64,000 bases of DNA from Rhizobium sp. BK376 (lineage in GTDB: Bacteria > Pseudomonadota > Alphaproteobacteria > Rhizobiales > Rhizobiaceae), in assembly GCF_004341625.1 (NCBI RefSeq), contig NZ_SLZG01000013.1, positions 62,001 to 126,000 on the forward strand, in the 5' to 3' direction. Below are positions 53,947-63,280 of the stretch, in pieces (positions within the stretch are counted from its first letter, which is position 1; the number at the start of each line of letters is the position of its first letter). Both the position numbers and the translations under genes were made by a program. Under the pieces are notes generated by a model. That model saw only the letters and a program-made list of their open reading frames with translations. It searched no databases and was not told the DNA's origin.

Positions 53947-54050
53947 CCGCGGCGCTGGCGCCGCGGCCCAGCGCAGCGCCGGGCGGCGGAAGGAGGGTTT
54001 CTTGGCTTGGGCGAGGAGTGCCGGCGAAAGCCGGCACGGGGAAGAAACCC
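53947..54050. other. Cluster of strong hairpins, possible structured RNA
   Basis: Three perfect stems lie in the 316-bp gap between the toprim and DUF2493 genes. One 8-bp stem is at 53947-53966 (4-base loop). A second 8-bp stem is at 54018-54037 (4-base loop), enclosed by a third, 9-bp stem pairing 53995-54003 with 54042-54050. It would be transcribed within the leftward operon. It could be an RNA element or a REP-like repeat. Confidence 0.5.
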
Positions 54051-54187
54051 GGATGACCCGCTGAAAGCCCGGCCTTCGCATGCCAAGGGTCGCGTATGAG
54101 CAGGCCCGCGGGCGCGCCCGCTCCGAGCGGAATCCGCAGGACCTGGCCTTCTGCGAAAGGCGGTCCGACGCTACCCACGCCTCCCCG

Positions 54188-55252
54188 TCATTGTGCCGGC
54201 CGCAAGGCGGCTGCGTCTTCCGGTGCGATTTGATCGCGCAGGTGTGCCAGCAATCGATCGGCACCGAGATGGAGCAGATCCTCGTTGAAATCGCCAAGCT
54301 CAGGATTGAGAACCTGCGTTCTGATGCCGAGCGCCTCTGCGCGCCGGCGCAGCGTTGAAACCGCGCGGCGGCCGGCTGCGTCCGCATCCTCGGCGATATA
54401 GAGCCGCAGACACCCGGCAGGCGGCACGAAGGCAGCAAGATGGGCGGCGGAAAGTGCGGCCGCCATCGGCATGCCGGGAACCACCCGCGACAGCGAAAGT
54501 ACGGTCTCGAGCCCTTCGCCCGCGACCGCAGCGGCGACATCGCCGTCCGGAGGAAACCGGAAGCGCACGGCGTTGCCGAGCAGATGGCCGAGCGCGCGGC
54601 GCGGATCTTCGATCCTGGCCTTTCCGTCGCCTTGCGGATCAAGAAAGGTCCGATGGATTGCGGTGACCTCGCCGATGGAATTGGTCACCGCCGCCACGAG
54701 TGCGGGAAAACGGAGCGAACGACCTGTTTTAAGGTCGCGGCAATGACAGGCCGGATGAAACCGAAGTGCGGCATGGTCTGCTGCCCCGTCGATGCCACGA
54801 CCAGACAGATAGCGCTCGGCAAGGGTGCCGTTGATTGGCTGTGTCATCGAAAGCAGACGGCGGGCGCGCTCCGGCGAGGCCCCGCCGTCCCGCCAAACGG
54901 GCCGCCCGCTGTCATCGAAGGGCCGTGCGGCCGTGGGAAGCTTGAGAAAGCGGCGGGCCTCGGCTGCAACGTCGCGAAAGGCGTTCAACCCGCCGCTCTC
55001 GCGGATGAGATCAAGAAGGTCGCCATATTGGCCGGTCGCCGCATCGGTCCATCGGCCCGCCCGCGGGCCGGTCAGACGAACATAGAGCGATCGGCCGCTA
55101 TTGTTGGCGACGTCACCGACGATCCAGTAGTTGCCGGCCCGGCGACCGGCAGACAGATAATGGCGACAGACCGCCTCGGCGACCAGCGCCAGGCGATCTG
55201 CCAGCTCCTCAGCCGATAGGCCGAAGCCGGGATCATCAACAGGATCCGACAT
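54188..55252 (-). CDS. Toprim-domain plasmid primase-like protein
   Basis: A 354-residue protein. The N-terminal part has the DUF7146-like pattern (YWIVGDVANNSGRSLYVRL, WTDAATGQYGDLLDLI). The C-terminal part is a toprim domain: AVAGEGLETVLSL with the catalytic glutamate and LYIAEDADAAGRRA with the DxD motif. It resembles plasmid-encoded primase or helicase-associated proteins. Its start overlaps the DUF932 gene stop. Confidence 0.85.
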   Translation of the reverse strand: MSDPVDDPGFGLSAEELADRLALVAEAVCRHYLSAGRRAGNYWIVGDVANNSGRSLYVRLTGPRAGRWTDAATGQYGDLLDLIRESGGLNAFRDVAAEARRFLKLPTAARPFDDSGRPVWRDGGASPERARRLLSMTQPINGTLAERYLSGRGIDGAADHAALRFHPACHCRDLKTGRSLRFPALVAAVTNSIGEVTAIHRTFLDPQGDGKARIEDPRRALGHLLGNAVRFRFPPDGDVAAAVAGEGLETVLSLSRVVPGMPMAAALSAAHLAAFVPPAGCLRLYIAEDADAAGRRAVSTLRRRAEALGIRTQVLNPELGDFNEDLLHLGADRLLAHLRDQIAPEDAAALRPAQ

Positions 55253-56445
55253 TATCCGCTCGCACCTTCGAGAAGCTTTCCGGCTTTTCCCTCCAGTTCA
55301 AGCCGCGTGTCCTGGTTGGATTTGTCACGCGCAAGCGCGGTGATGCCCTGGACGAAGTCGAAGACGCTTTCGGGCGGCCGGCCCTCCTCCCTGAGAACCG
55401 TTTCGATGATCCCGGCTGTCTCCCCCCTCGAAAATCCTCGCCTGCGGAGAAAGGCGTGGCGATCCTCCTCGCTGCGGGCGACGATCCGTTCCCGTGCGGC
55501 CTTGATGCCCGCGACGAACGCGGCCGGAGAGGAGTTCGCAAAGCGAGCGAGCGCCGGCGCCGCCTCGTGGGCGAAGCGGTCGGCGGCAAACTTCGAATGC
55601 CGGATACTGATCTCCTCGAAACGCTCCGCGCCCCAGATGTTGCGGTTGGCGCAGACGGCCCGAAGATAGAAGGAGGCAATCCCGAGCGTCTTCGATCCGA
55701 CCTCGCTATTCCAGGCGTAGAAACCACGGAAGAACAGATCCGGTTCGCCGTTCGGCAGGCGTCCGGCCTCGATCGGATGGGTGTCGTCGACGAGGAAGAG
55801 GAAGACGTCGCGATCCGAGGCATAGAGCGTCGTCGTATCCTTGGTGATGTCGACAAACGGGTTGTGCGTCATGCTCGCCCAATCCAAGAGCCCCGGCACC
55901 TTCCAGATCGTGTCGCCGGTTCCGTTGCCGGCGAACTTCATCACCGCAAGGACGAGTTCGTGATCCCAGATCCGCCCATAGTCCGGTCCGGTGACGGCGC
56001 GCAGCTCGGTGCGGCCGTCCTCCATCTCCAGCGTCTTGACCAGTTCCGCGCGGTGCTGAAGCAGTCCGTGCTGCAGATTGATTGCGGAAAGCGGTGCCGG
56101 CAGCCGGCGGAGATAGGCGGCGGGAGCGCCGATCAGGCTGCAGAGCTGGCCGTAGCTCCAGTGCGTCGGCGCGATCGGCTGGTCCTTTCCCGGAACGATC
56201 AGTTCCAGGCGTTCGGCATTGTCGCGTGTCGCCTCGACACGAATCGCGGCGCTCTCGACGGTGCGCACCTGTGCATGATCGGCGCGGCGTTTGACTGCGC
56301 GATAGAGTTCGCCAAGCGAAAGATAGCGTTCGTCGTCGGGACGCAGGAACCATTCCGACGACACCCGACCGATGCGCTGCCCTCTCGAAATATCGACCTT
56401 GAAGCCGGCTAATTTCTGCGTTGAACCAAAATCCATGTTGCTCAC
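55252..56445 (-). CDS. DUF932 family protein
   Basis: A 397-residue protein matching DUF932/phage-plasmid-like family: THWSYGQLCSLIGAPAAYLRRLP, RAVTGPDYGRIWDHELV, RDVFLFLVDD, FYAWNSEVGSKTLGIASFYLRAVCANRNIWGAE, ISIRHSKFA. The family is common on large plasmids; function not established. Second gene of the leftward parB-like/DUF932/toprim/DUF2493 set. Confidence 0.88.
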   Translation of the reverse strand: MSNMDFGSTQKLAGFKVDISRGQRIGRVSSEWFLRPDDERYLSLGELYRAVKRRADHAQVRTVESAAIRVEATRDNAERLELIVPGKDQPIAPTHWSYGQLCSLIGAPAAYLRRLPAPLSAINLQHGLLQHRAELVKTLEMEDGRTELRAVTGPDYGRIWDHELVLAVMKFAGNGTGDTIWKVPGLLDWASMTHNPFVDITKDTTTLYASDRDVFLFLVDDTHPIEAGRLPNGEPDLFFRGFYAWNSEVGSKTLGIASFYLRAVCANRNIWGAERFEEISIRHSKFAADRFAHEAAPALARFANSSPAAFVAGIKAARERIVARSEEDRHAFLRRRGFSRGETAGIIETVLREEGRPPESVFDFVQGITALARDKSNQDTRLELEGKAGKLLEGASG

Positions 56446-56563
56446 CGGATTATCTCCTCAAACAGGAACGCCCGGCTGATCTGCCAATGCAGGGCCGGGC
56501 GCGATGCGTTTGTGGGAAAGAGCCCGGCCGGATGCCGGGCGCCGTTGCGACGAAAGTGGAATG

Positions 56564-58738
56564 CTATTCGGCGGCCTCGTTGGGAGGATGGTCGCCGTCA
56601 TCGGACCATTCGCCGGTCTCGTTGCGGGAGCTGTCATCCGGATCGGCGCATGCCCCGGTTTCGAGCCTCCCGGTTTCAAGCATCCCGGTTCCGAGCGACC
56701 CGGTTTCGATTGGCTCGATATCGGGACCCTCGGTTTCATCGGCCGTGGTCGAGGCATCGGGGTTGAGGATTGCGAGGGGGGCGACCGCGTTGGCGGCACG
56801 CAGAAGCTCAGGAAGCCATTCGATGTCCTGAAGCAGACGTTCGCCTTCCGCTGCCATGTCGGTCTTCTTCAGGTGGCTGATGCGCCGGGCGGCCTCTTCG
56901 CCTCTGGCTTCGCGAACCGATTGCAGGATCTGGGCCTTTGTGACGCGTCCGAGATAGTTGTCCACCGTCGGCTTCCATCCGGCCTTGATCATGTCGAACT
57001 CGATCGAGCGGGCGAGTTCTTCGGCATGGGCGATCGCGCGCGGTCGCCTGTTCCATGGCTCGACGGCAGCGTTCAGGCAAAGCGAGGCGCAATGGGCAAG
57101 AAGCGCCTGTTGGCTGGCCTCGTCAAGAGCGATGAGATGGCCAAAGACCCCGCCCGGATCTTTGGGAAGATCCCGTCCCCAGGCTGCATGCCGCGCTTCG
57201 ATGTCCCTTGCCCAGGGCGTGTCGGCAAGGCCTTGCGTCTGCGCGAAGTTGGTGATCTGGAGGTTGAACTCGAGGCAGGTTTCCGAGGCGTAGGGATAGA
57301 AGGTCTTCAAGACGAAGGCATGCAACACGGCGGTGAAGGCCATTGGCGGCTTCTGCGCCAAGGCGTTGCGCAGGGCGACCGTGCGGGTGGCCGTCAGGTC
57401 GAGGATCAGGCGATCGGAGAGCGGCCGGATCGCTTCTTCCTCGTCCTCGTCGCTCAGCGCTCCCGTCGATGGGCGAACCACGGCGTCGCCGGCGATGCCA
57501 GGGTCCTGATCGGGGTCTTCATCAATAGAGGCACTGTCGCCCGGCTCGACGGTCACCTGGTCTTGCGGCAGAAGAAAGCCGCGCTCGACCTTCAATTCGC
57601 CGTTGGCTGAAAGCGAAACGAAGGCGCCCCCACGGGCGACGTCGGCCTCGAGGAAGACGATCGGCCGTTCGTTCAGTCGGTCGAGCTCTGCGCCGAGCTG
57701 CTCGAGCCGTCGCTCGGTTTCCTCGCTATAGGCTTCGGCTTTGGCATACTCGGCATCGAGCGCGTCATAGTCGCCTTTCAATCGGTCGAAGGTCGCAAGC
57801 TCCTCTTCGGACCATTCGGTCGGCTCGCCATAGAAGCGGCCCAGTGCCAGGGCGTGGCCATGGGGAAAGTCGAACGCAGCCTCGACCCATTTCCATCCCT
57901 CCTCCGTCTTTATGCGCTCAGCATCGGCATTGAGCCTTGCGATGGCAAGTTGCTCGAGTAGCGGCGGATCCTGAAGCCAGCCGCCCTGATCCTGTTCGAA
58001 CAGGTCGCGCAGCACGACACCGCCGGCGGCCTCATAGTCCGCGACGCCGACATAGACCGCACGACGGTCGCTGGCGCGGATCGCGGTTTCCGTCAAAAGC
58101 CTGCGGATGTGATAGGGATCGCGAAACGACTGGCGCGACAGCGCCTCCCAGACCTCTTCCTGGCGGTCATGGTTCTCGGTGATCGAAAAGGCCATGATCT
58201 GTTCAAGCCTGATCTCGTTATCGGCATAGAGCGCGAGCAGGCGCGGCGAGACCGAGGCCAGCCGGAGGCGCTGGCGCACCACCGCCGGCGAAACGAAGAA
58301 CCGTGCAGCAATCTCATCGTCGCCGAGCCCCTGTTCCCGCATGGTCTGAAAGGCGCGATACTGGTCGAGCGGATGCAGGTCGGCCCGCTGCAGATTTTCG
58401 GCCAGCGAATCCTCGACTTCGAGCGTCTCGCTCGTGCTTACGATGCAGGGGACAGCGGCGTTCTTGGACAGCCGCTTCTGCAGGACGAGCCGTTCGAGCG
58501 CGCGATAGCGTCGTCCGCCGGCAGGGATGCGGAACATGCCGGTTTCCCTGCCGTCGGCATCGACCTCTGCCCGGACGGTGAGGCTGGTGAGCAAGCCGCG
58601 ACGGGCAATGTCCTCGGCCAGATCCTCGACGGAGATGCCGGCCTTGATCCGCCGGACATTTTGCTGGCTAAGGATGAGCTTGTTGAACGGGATGTCGCGT
58701 GCGCTGCTGAGTGTGATGTTCGGCATATTCTGCGCCAT
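56564..58738 (-). CDS. ParB-like nuclease-domain protein
   Basis: A 724-residue protein. The N-terminal ParB/sulfiredoxin domain (about 15-120) has IPFNKLILSQQNVRRIKAGISVEDLAEDI, IPAGGRRYRALERL and ENLQRADLHPLDQYRAF, followed by a helix-turn-helix (IAARFFVSPAVVRQRLRLA). The remaining 500 residues are specific to large plasmid ParB-like proteins. It is not the partition ParB of a repABC operon and has no parA partner here. GGAG precedes the ATG at 58738; a longer frame reaches 58987. Confidence 0.9.
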   Translation of the reverse strand: MAQNMPNITLSSARDIPFNKLILSQQNVRRIKAGISVEDLAEDIARRGLLTSLTVRAEVDADGRETGMFRIPAGGRRYRALERLVLQKRLSKNAAVPCIVSTSETLEVEDSLAENLQRADLHPLDQYRAFQTMREQGLGDDEIAARFFVSPAVVRQRLRLASVSPRLLALYADNEIRLEQIMAFSITENHDRQEEVWEALSRQSFRDPYHIRRLLTETAIRASDRRAVYVGVADYEAAGGVVLRDLFEQDQGGWLQDPPLLEQLAIARLNADAERIKTEEGWKWVEAAFDFPHGHALALGRFYGEPTEWSEEELATFDRLKGDYDALDAEYAKAEAYSEETERRLEQLGAELDRLNERPIVFLEADVARGGAFVSLSANGELKVERGFLLPQDQVTVEPGDSASIDEDPDQDPGIAGDAVVRPSTGALSDEDEEEAIRPLSDRLILDLTATRTVALRNALAQKPPMAFTAVLHAFVLKTFYPYASETCLEFNLQITNFAQTQGLADTPWARDIEARHAAWGRDLPKDPGGVFGHLIALDEASQQALLAHCASLCLNAAVEPWNRRPRAIAHAEELARSIEFDMIKAGWKPTVDNYLGRVTKAQILQSVREARGEEAARRISHLKKTDMAAEGERLLQDIEWLPELLRAANAVAPLAILNPDASTTADETEGPDIEPIETGSLGTGMLETGRLETGACADPDDSSRNETGEWSDDGDHPPNEAAE
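56654..56713 (-). repeat. Four imperfect 15-bp repeats inside the parB-like gene
   Basis: Four copies of a 15-bp unit starting CCCGGTT encode a five-residue motif (SLGTG, MLETG, RLETG type) near the protein C-terminus. Copy number may vary between strains. Confidence 0.8.
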
Positions 58739-59029
58739 GATGGTTTCTCCACGACGGGCCGGCCGGATCTCTCTCCAAGCCTCCCAACCCGTCACCCGAC
58801 CCCTGCCCCCCTCTCCCTCTGGACAGGACGCCCAGCCGCCGCGACGGGCTCCGCCTGGTCCTGCCACGCCCGTCGGCCGGTGATGTTTCGGCGCGCCAAG
58901 TGGATTCCCCATTGTTTTCACGAACTTGTTTCGCCGCTTCGAAAACCCGGCAAGGCGACCATGTCTGGCGCCATTGACAAGCGTCAAAGGCGCTCAACAT
59001 AGACTTCATCGACGCTGGAGGGCACAGGG

Positions 59030-59248
59030 ATGACCTATTTCGAAGAAACGCGCCGCATAGGCTGTCAGAATGCCAGTGGACGACCACTGGTGATCATCGA
59101 GCAGCGCAAATGGGCGGTCGGCAAGACGACGGGAAACGCGAAGGCGCCGGTTTATGATTACATGACCGAGGACGGCGAGATCGCCAGCAGGCTCGATGAC
59201 GAGACCTTCCTCCTGTTGATGACGGACGAGGTTTTTCACAGGGCCTGA
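59030..59248 (+). CDS. Small hypothetical protein
   Basis: A 72-residue protein (MTYFEETRRIGCQNASGRPLVII..., ending DDETFLLLMTDEVFHRA). GGAGGGCACAGGG precedes the ATG. It is divergent from the parB-like gene. Family unknown; the pattern of conserved-looking hydrophobic strands suggests a real protein. Confidence 0.6.
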   Translation: MTYFEETRRIGCQNASGRPLVIIEQRKWAVGKTTGNAKAPVYDYMTEDGEIASRLDDETFLLLMTDEVFHRA

Positions 59249-59434
59249 ACCTGTGGCGGCACGCTGGCAAGATGATTGCCCACGCGGCTGGAACAGGGCT
59301 GCGATGACGGTGATCCCGTTGATGTCGATGGATGACTCTGTTCGATTGATCACGATCAGGGCCGGAAAAGCTTGCTCTCTGTCACCTTTGCTTCATATTT
59401 CGCGCCTACGGGGAGATCGCAGGAGGCTCGAAGC

Positions 59435-59887
59435 ATGACCAAGGCGTGGACGGTCAGTCGCGGACCTATTGCGGCGAACGAGATTGGCATCGAAAAAGCC
59501 AATGCGATCAACTTATTGCTTGTTCGCCCGATCGGCATTTTGCCGACCGTGCCCGGCGATCAGATCAGACCTTTTGCGGTCGGGCTGTTTGACGAGATCC
59601 GCCTTCTCCTCAAGCCTGACATTGCGGTCACGACGTTGCGTCGCGCCGTCGCTGCTTTTGTGCATTCCAAGCGCTATTATTTTGCAAGCGCCCAGCCCGA
59701 TGCCATGCGTCACGATATCGATGGAAACAGCGTCGAGGCGATCGTTGAAGCGGATCGCCTCATCGCGCAGCAGCGGTTCCTGACATTGCAGCGCACCCGC
59801 GCGCAACCGGATGACGCCCAGTCTGGCTCCAGGGTCGGAGCGGGACAGAAAAGGGCCCGCGCCGACAACGTCCCCTCCGATGGCTGA
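59435..59887 (+). CDS. ProQ/FinO-family RNA chaperone
   Basis: A 150-residue protein with a ProQ/FINO domain: IRPFAVGLFDEIRLLLKPDIAVTTLRRAVAAFVHSKRYYFASAQPDAMRHDIDGNSVEAI. Such proteins bind structured RNA; FinO on F-like plasmids stabilises the antisense RNA that limits transfer. A short basic tail follows. AGGAGG is well placed before the ATG at 59435. Whether it regulates this element's transfer is inference. Confidence 0.82.
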   Translation: MTKAWTVSRGPIAANEIGIEKANAINLLLVRPIGILPTVPGDQIRPFAVGLFDEIRLLLKPDIAVTTLRRAVAAFVHSKRYYFASAQPDAMRHDIDGNSVEAIVEADRLIAQQRFLTLQRTRAQPDDAQSGSRVGAGQKRARADNVPSDG

Positions 59888-60026
59888 GATCGCCGTGGCC
59901 GGAACGCAGTCTTGCCCGTGGGGCAATTATGGTTAAAAAACCGTAAATAGCTGTTTTTCCTGGCATAATTCGGCATTTGTACGGCTGACAACGGATCGTG
60001 CCGGATCGGCATCCTCGCACGAAAGG

Positions 60027-60704
60027 CTATGGCCGCGCCGAGAGAAGTGCATAGCCCTGGCCATAGATCGTCCTGATCCGGACGTTGTCGGAGCGGGCGA
60101 GAACCCGGCGAAGGCGTCCGACATAAACGTCTATGGTTCGTTGCTCGACGGCCTCAGGATGAGGCCACACGGCAGCCAGGATCTCGTTGCGGGAACACGG
60201 CTTGCCGCCATTCTTCATCAAGGTCAGGAGGATTCGCGCCTCGGTCGGCGACAGGGATTCGCTGCGTCCATCGACCACCACGTGGGTGAGATCGGGCGAG
60301 ACCGAAAGACCGGAACCGAAGCCGTTGTCTTTGACGCCTGTGGCGCCATTGTTGCGCTCGGCCGATCGAAGAAACGCAAGCAGCCGTTCGGGCGCCAAGG
60401 GACGCATGATGCCGTCGTCGAGCCCGGCATTCATCATCCGCAAATAGGTGCCGGTCGTGCCGGGCCCGATCAACGCGCCGGTTTGCACGCCGGACGACCT
60501 TGCCAGCGTACACAGGGCAACGACGTCTCCGAGCCAGGCAGCCGCGTCGACGATGGCTGCGAGGATGCCCCCTGCCTGCAGCGCATGTTCAGCGTCTGCC
60601 GTGCTCGTTGCCAACACGGCGACAAAGCACTCTGTTGCCAGAATGTAGCGAAGCAGCAGATAGAGCTCCGGATCTTCGCTGCAGATCAGAACGGTCTTCG
60701 CCAT
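60027..60704 (-). CDS. Atypical OmpR/PhoB-family response regulator
   Basis: A 225-residue protein with a receiver-like domain (1-118) and a C-terminal winged helix (LSPTEARILLTLMKNGGKPCSRNEILAAVWP, RTIDVYVGRLRRVL, IRTIYGQGYAL). The receiver keeps D53 and E10-D11 but the conserved C-terminal lysine is replaced by arginine (IMRPLAPERL), so phosphorylation-dependent switching may be altered. GAGG precedes the ATG at 60704. No kinase gene nearby. Confidence 0.8.
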   Translation of the reverse strand: MAKTVLICSEDPELYLLLRYILATECFVAVLATSTADAEHALQAGGILAAIVDAAAWLGDVVALCTLARSSGVQTGALIGPGTTGTYLRMMNAGLDDGIMRPLAPERLLAFLRSAERNNGATGVKDNGFGSGLSVSPDLTHVVVDGRSESLSPTEARILLTLMKNGGKPCSRNEILAAVWPHPEAVEQRTIDVYVGRLRRVLARSDNVRIRTIYGQGYALLSARP

Positions 60705-60735
60705 CGGGTTCCTCATCTTTCGGATTCCTCGTCTT

Positions 60736-61515
60736 TCAGCTTGGCGTGAATTCCCCGCCATTGACATCGAGGATCGCGCCGTTGATGAACCCGGCCTCAT
60801 CGGAGGCGAGAAAGGTGACGGCTGCAGCAACGTCGTCGACGGTGCCGAGACGGCCGCTAGGAATGCGGGCGAGTGCCTCGCGATTGCTCGCGCCGTCGGC
60901 AGGCCCCGTCATCGCCGTCAGGATACGACCAGGTGCAATGACGTTCGACGTGATCCCGTCGCCGCCATATTGCGTAACGATGATCCGCGAGAGGCCGGCA
61001 AGCGCCGCTTTCGAGGCAGCGTAGGCGGCACCGGCGATCCGTGGCCGCGTGCGTCCCGCCAGAGAACCGACCAGCACGATCCGGCCAAAATGGCAGGCCT
61101 GCATTTGGGGCAGGACGGCCCGGCAGCATAGCATGGCACCTGTGAGATTGACGGAGAGCACATCGTCCCACTCATTCTTGACCGTCGACCCAAGCCGGGA
61201 CGGACGGCCGTCGGATCCCTTGGGTGAGATGCCAGCACAGCAGACCAGGATCGAAACGGGGCCGAGCTGCCCGGTCACTTTCGCAAAGAAAGCCTCGACT
61301 TCGCCCTCGTTTCGGAGGTCGGTTCGCGCCACCAGGATCGAATCCGCATCGGTGAAGGCAGCGAGGGTTTCCTGCGCTGCCTTCACCGCATCCGGGCTAT
61401 GCCCGCAGACGGCAACTTTATGGCCGCTTTTCAGAAAGCGCTGTGCCGTCGCCAGTCCAATGCCGGTCGTGCCGCCGCTGACGACCACGACCCTGTGCCC
61501 GTTCGTCTCGTTCAT
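60736..61515 (-). CDS. Short-chain dehydrogenase/reductase
   Basis: A 259-residue SDR: cofactor motif SGGTTGIGLATA (TGxxxGxG class), CCAGIS, and catalytic AAYAASKAAL with Tyr and Lys; the VNGGEF ending is typical of FabG-like members. Probably an NAD(P)H-dependent oxidoreductase acting in the same pathway as the two upstream enzymes. Its start lies about 98 bp inside the current 3' end of the TPP-enzyme gene. Confidence 0.88.
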   Translation of the reverse strand: MNETNGHRVVVVSGGTTGIGLATAQRFLKSGHKVAVCGHSPDAVKAAQETLAAFTDADSILVARTDLRNEGEVEAFFAKVTGQLGPVSILVCCAGISPKGSDGRPSRLGSTVKNEWDDVLSVNLTGAMLCCRAVLPQMQACHFGRIVLVGSLAGRTRPRIAGAAYAASKAALAGLSRIIVTQYGGDGITSNVIAPGRILTAMTGPADGASNREALARIPSGRLGTVDDVAAAVTFLASDEAGFINGAILDVNGGEFTPS

Positions 61516-63280
61516 GTCGCCCTACCAATGACAAGCGATTTAACGTCTGCCCTTCCGGCTTGGCCTTTGATGCCTCGTCCATGCCGGCGAACAACGATAT
61601 TGGGGGATGGGCCTCTGGATCGATCATCACCTCCAGAAGAAGCGGCGATCGGCCGGCCAGACCGGAGCGGATGTGATGCGCCAGTTCGTTCGGATCACCA
61701 ACCCGCACGCCCCTGCAGCCGCAGGCCTCGGCCATCAGGCTATGGTCGACGTCGACAAAATGGCAGGCGCTGGTGTAGCGGCCGAATTTCACCGTTTCGG
61801 CATCCCGCTGGAAACCGAGTATCCCATTGTTCAGAAGTATGATCAGCAGCGGGATATCGCTTCGCACCATCGTCTCGATCTCGGCCCAGCTATGGGCAAA
61901 ACCACCGTCACCGACGAGAGCGACGACTGGTTTGTCCGGTTCGGCAAGTTTGGCGCCCATCGCCAGCGGCAATCCCCATCCGAGACCGGCGAGACCGCGC
62001 GGACTGAGGAACCGCATGCCGGGTGAAAGCGCGCGCAGCTGGCCCGCGATCCACATGGAGGAATAGCTGGCGTCAGCAACGACGGTGGTGTCAGTGGAAA
62101 GCTGCAGCTGCAGTTCCCGCATGACCCGTTCGGGCCGAATCGGGCTGCTATCCGAGCGGCTGACCTCGGCACGGTCGACGTCGAATTTCGACCAGCAGTC
62201 GGCGATCCGTGTTTCAAGAGCGCGCCGCGCGTTTCGCCGAAGCGTCAGGTCTTGTGCGGACAGCGCGACGCGCAACGCATCGATCGTCTCTGCGGCGTCT
62301 CCGGCCAGCCTGACCGCCTCATAGGTCCGACCGATCTCCTCGGGGTCAACGTCGATGTGGATGACGGTCGCCGACGGATCGATCTGCCGCCAGCTGTCGG
62401 TACCGTTTTGGTTGGTCCTGGTGCCGACGAGAAGCACAACGTCCGCCTCCTGCACGAGCGGCAGCGTGTGGCGACCAAGCGAGCGCGGACCGACCAGGGC
62501 ACCGAGGACGCCGGCCGACAAGGGATGGTGCTCGTCAACCGCCCCCTTTCCCATGTTGGTGGTCAGCACGGGAAGTGACGCCTCGTCCTGCAGCCGTGCG
62601 AGCGCATTGGCCGCGCCGCTCGAATGAACCCCGCCACCGGCGAGGATGACAGGGGCACGTGCGGCGGCGAGTGCGCCGGCCGCCCGGACGATCTCGCTTT
62701 GCGCGGGGCGGACTCGATCAAGCGGCCAGGACCCGAGGTTGACCGATCGCCGCCGCGGCGCGTAGTCGACGGTCTCTCTCAGGAGGTCGGCCGGAAGCAG
62801 GAGCACGGCCGGGCCGGGGCGGCCGGTAACCGCCGCGGTGAAGGCGGCATCGACATAGTCGTCGATGCGCGCGGCGACGACGACCTTGCGGACCCATTTG
62901 GCGCAGGCCTGGAACAGCGTGAGGTGGTCGAGCTCCTGAAAGGCATTGCGGTCGGCCTGATCGCGTTCGACCTCCTGGACCAACGCGACGATCGGAATGG
63001 AGGCTTTCAGGGCCTCGGCCAGCGGCGGGACCAGCAGCGTCGCAGCCGGGCCGTTCTGGGCGGCGACGACGCCGACCTTGCCGGATCGACGCGCATACCC
63101 GTCGGCCATGACGCCACCCATGTTCTCCTGCCGATAGGCGATCTGACGGATTCCGATGGCTTCTGCGGCCAGGATCACCGCAGAGGGGAGGCTTTGACCG
63201 AAGATCATTGAGACGCCGTGGCGTCTCAGCGCCAGAGCGATCCGTTCCGCAACGGTCTGGGGTTCGAGAGCGGTTGTCAT
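61418..63280 (-). CDS. TPP-dependent acetolactate-synthase-like enzyme
   Basis: A 620-residue thiamine-diphosphate enzyme of the acetolactate synthase family. E52 (AYRQENMGG) activates the cofactor; the TPP motif is GDGGFAHSWAEIETM...LLNN. It could be an acetolactate synthase, decarboxylase or ligase; no regulatory subunit is present. It overlaps the aminotransferase stop by ATGA. Its last 33 residues lie in the SDR gene and look unnatural: in another frame the sequence stops exactly at the SDR start, so a frameshift near 61537-61550 is likely. Confidence 0.85.
   Translation of the reverse strand: MTTALEPQTVAERIALALRRHGVSMIFGQSLPSAVILAAEAIGIRQIAYRQENMGGVMADGYARRSGKVGVVAAQNGPAATLLVPPLAEALKASIPIVALVQEVERDQADRNAFQELDHLTLFQACAKWVRKVVVAARIDDYVDAAFTAAVTGRPGPAVLLLPADLLRETVDYAPRRRSVNLGSWPLDRVRPAQSEIVRAAGALAAARAPVILAGGGVHSSGAANALARLQDEASLPVLTTNMGKGAVDEHHPLSAGVLGALVGPRSLGRHTLPLVQEADVVLLVGTRTNQNGTDSWRQIDPSATVIHIDVDPEEIGRTYEAVRLAGDAAETIDALRVALSAQDLTLRRNARRALETRIADCWSKFDVDRAEVSRSDSSPIRPERVMRELQLQLSTDTTVVADASYSSMWIAGQLRALSPGMRFLSPRGLAGLGWGLPLAMGAKLAEPDKPVVALVGDGGFAHSWAEIETMVRSDIPLLIILLNNGILGFQRDAETVKFGRYTSACHFVDVDHSLMAEACGCRGVRVGDPNELAHHIRSGLAGRSPLLLEVMIDPEAHPPISLFAGMDEASKAKPEGQTLNRLSLVGRHERDERAQGRGRQRRHDRHWTGDGTALSEKRP

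Noticed and set aside
59912..59926. TTGCCC-GTG-GGGCAA hairpin between convergent proQ-like and regulator genes
   Set aside because: Suitable position for a terminator, but the stem is only 6 bp and there is no T-run, so it was not listed.
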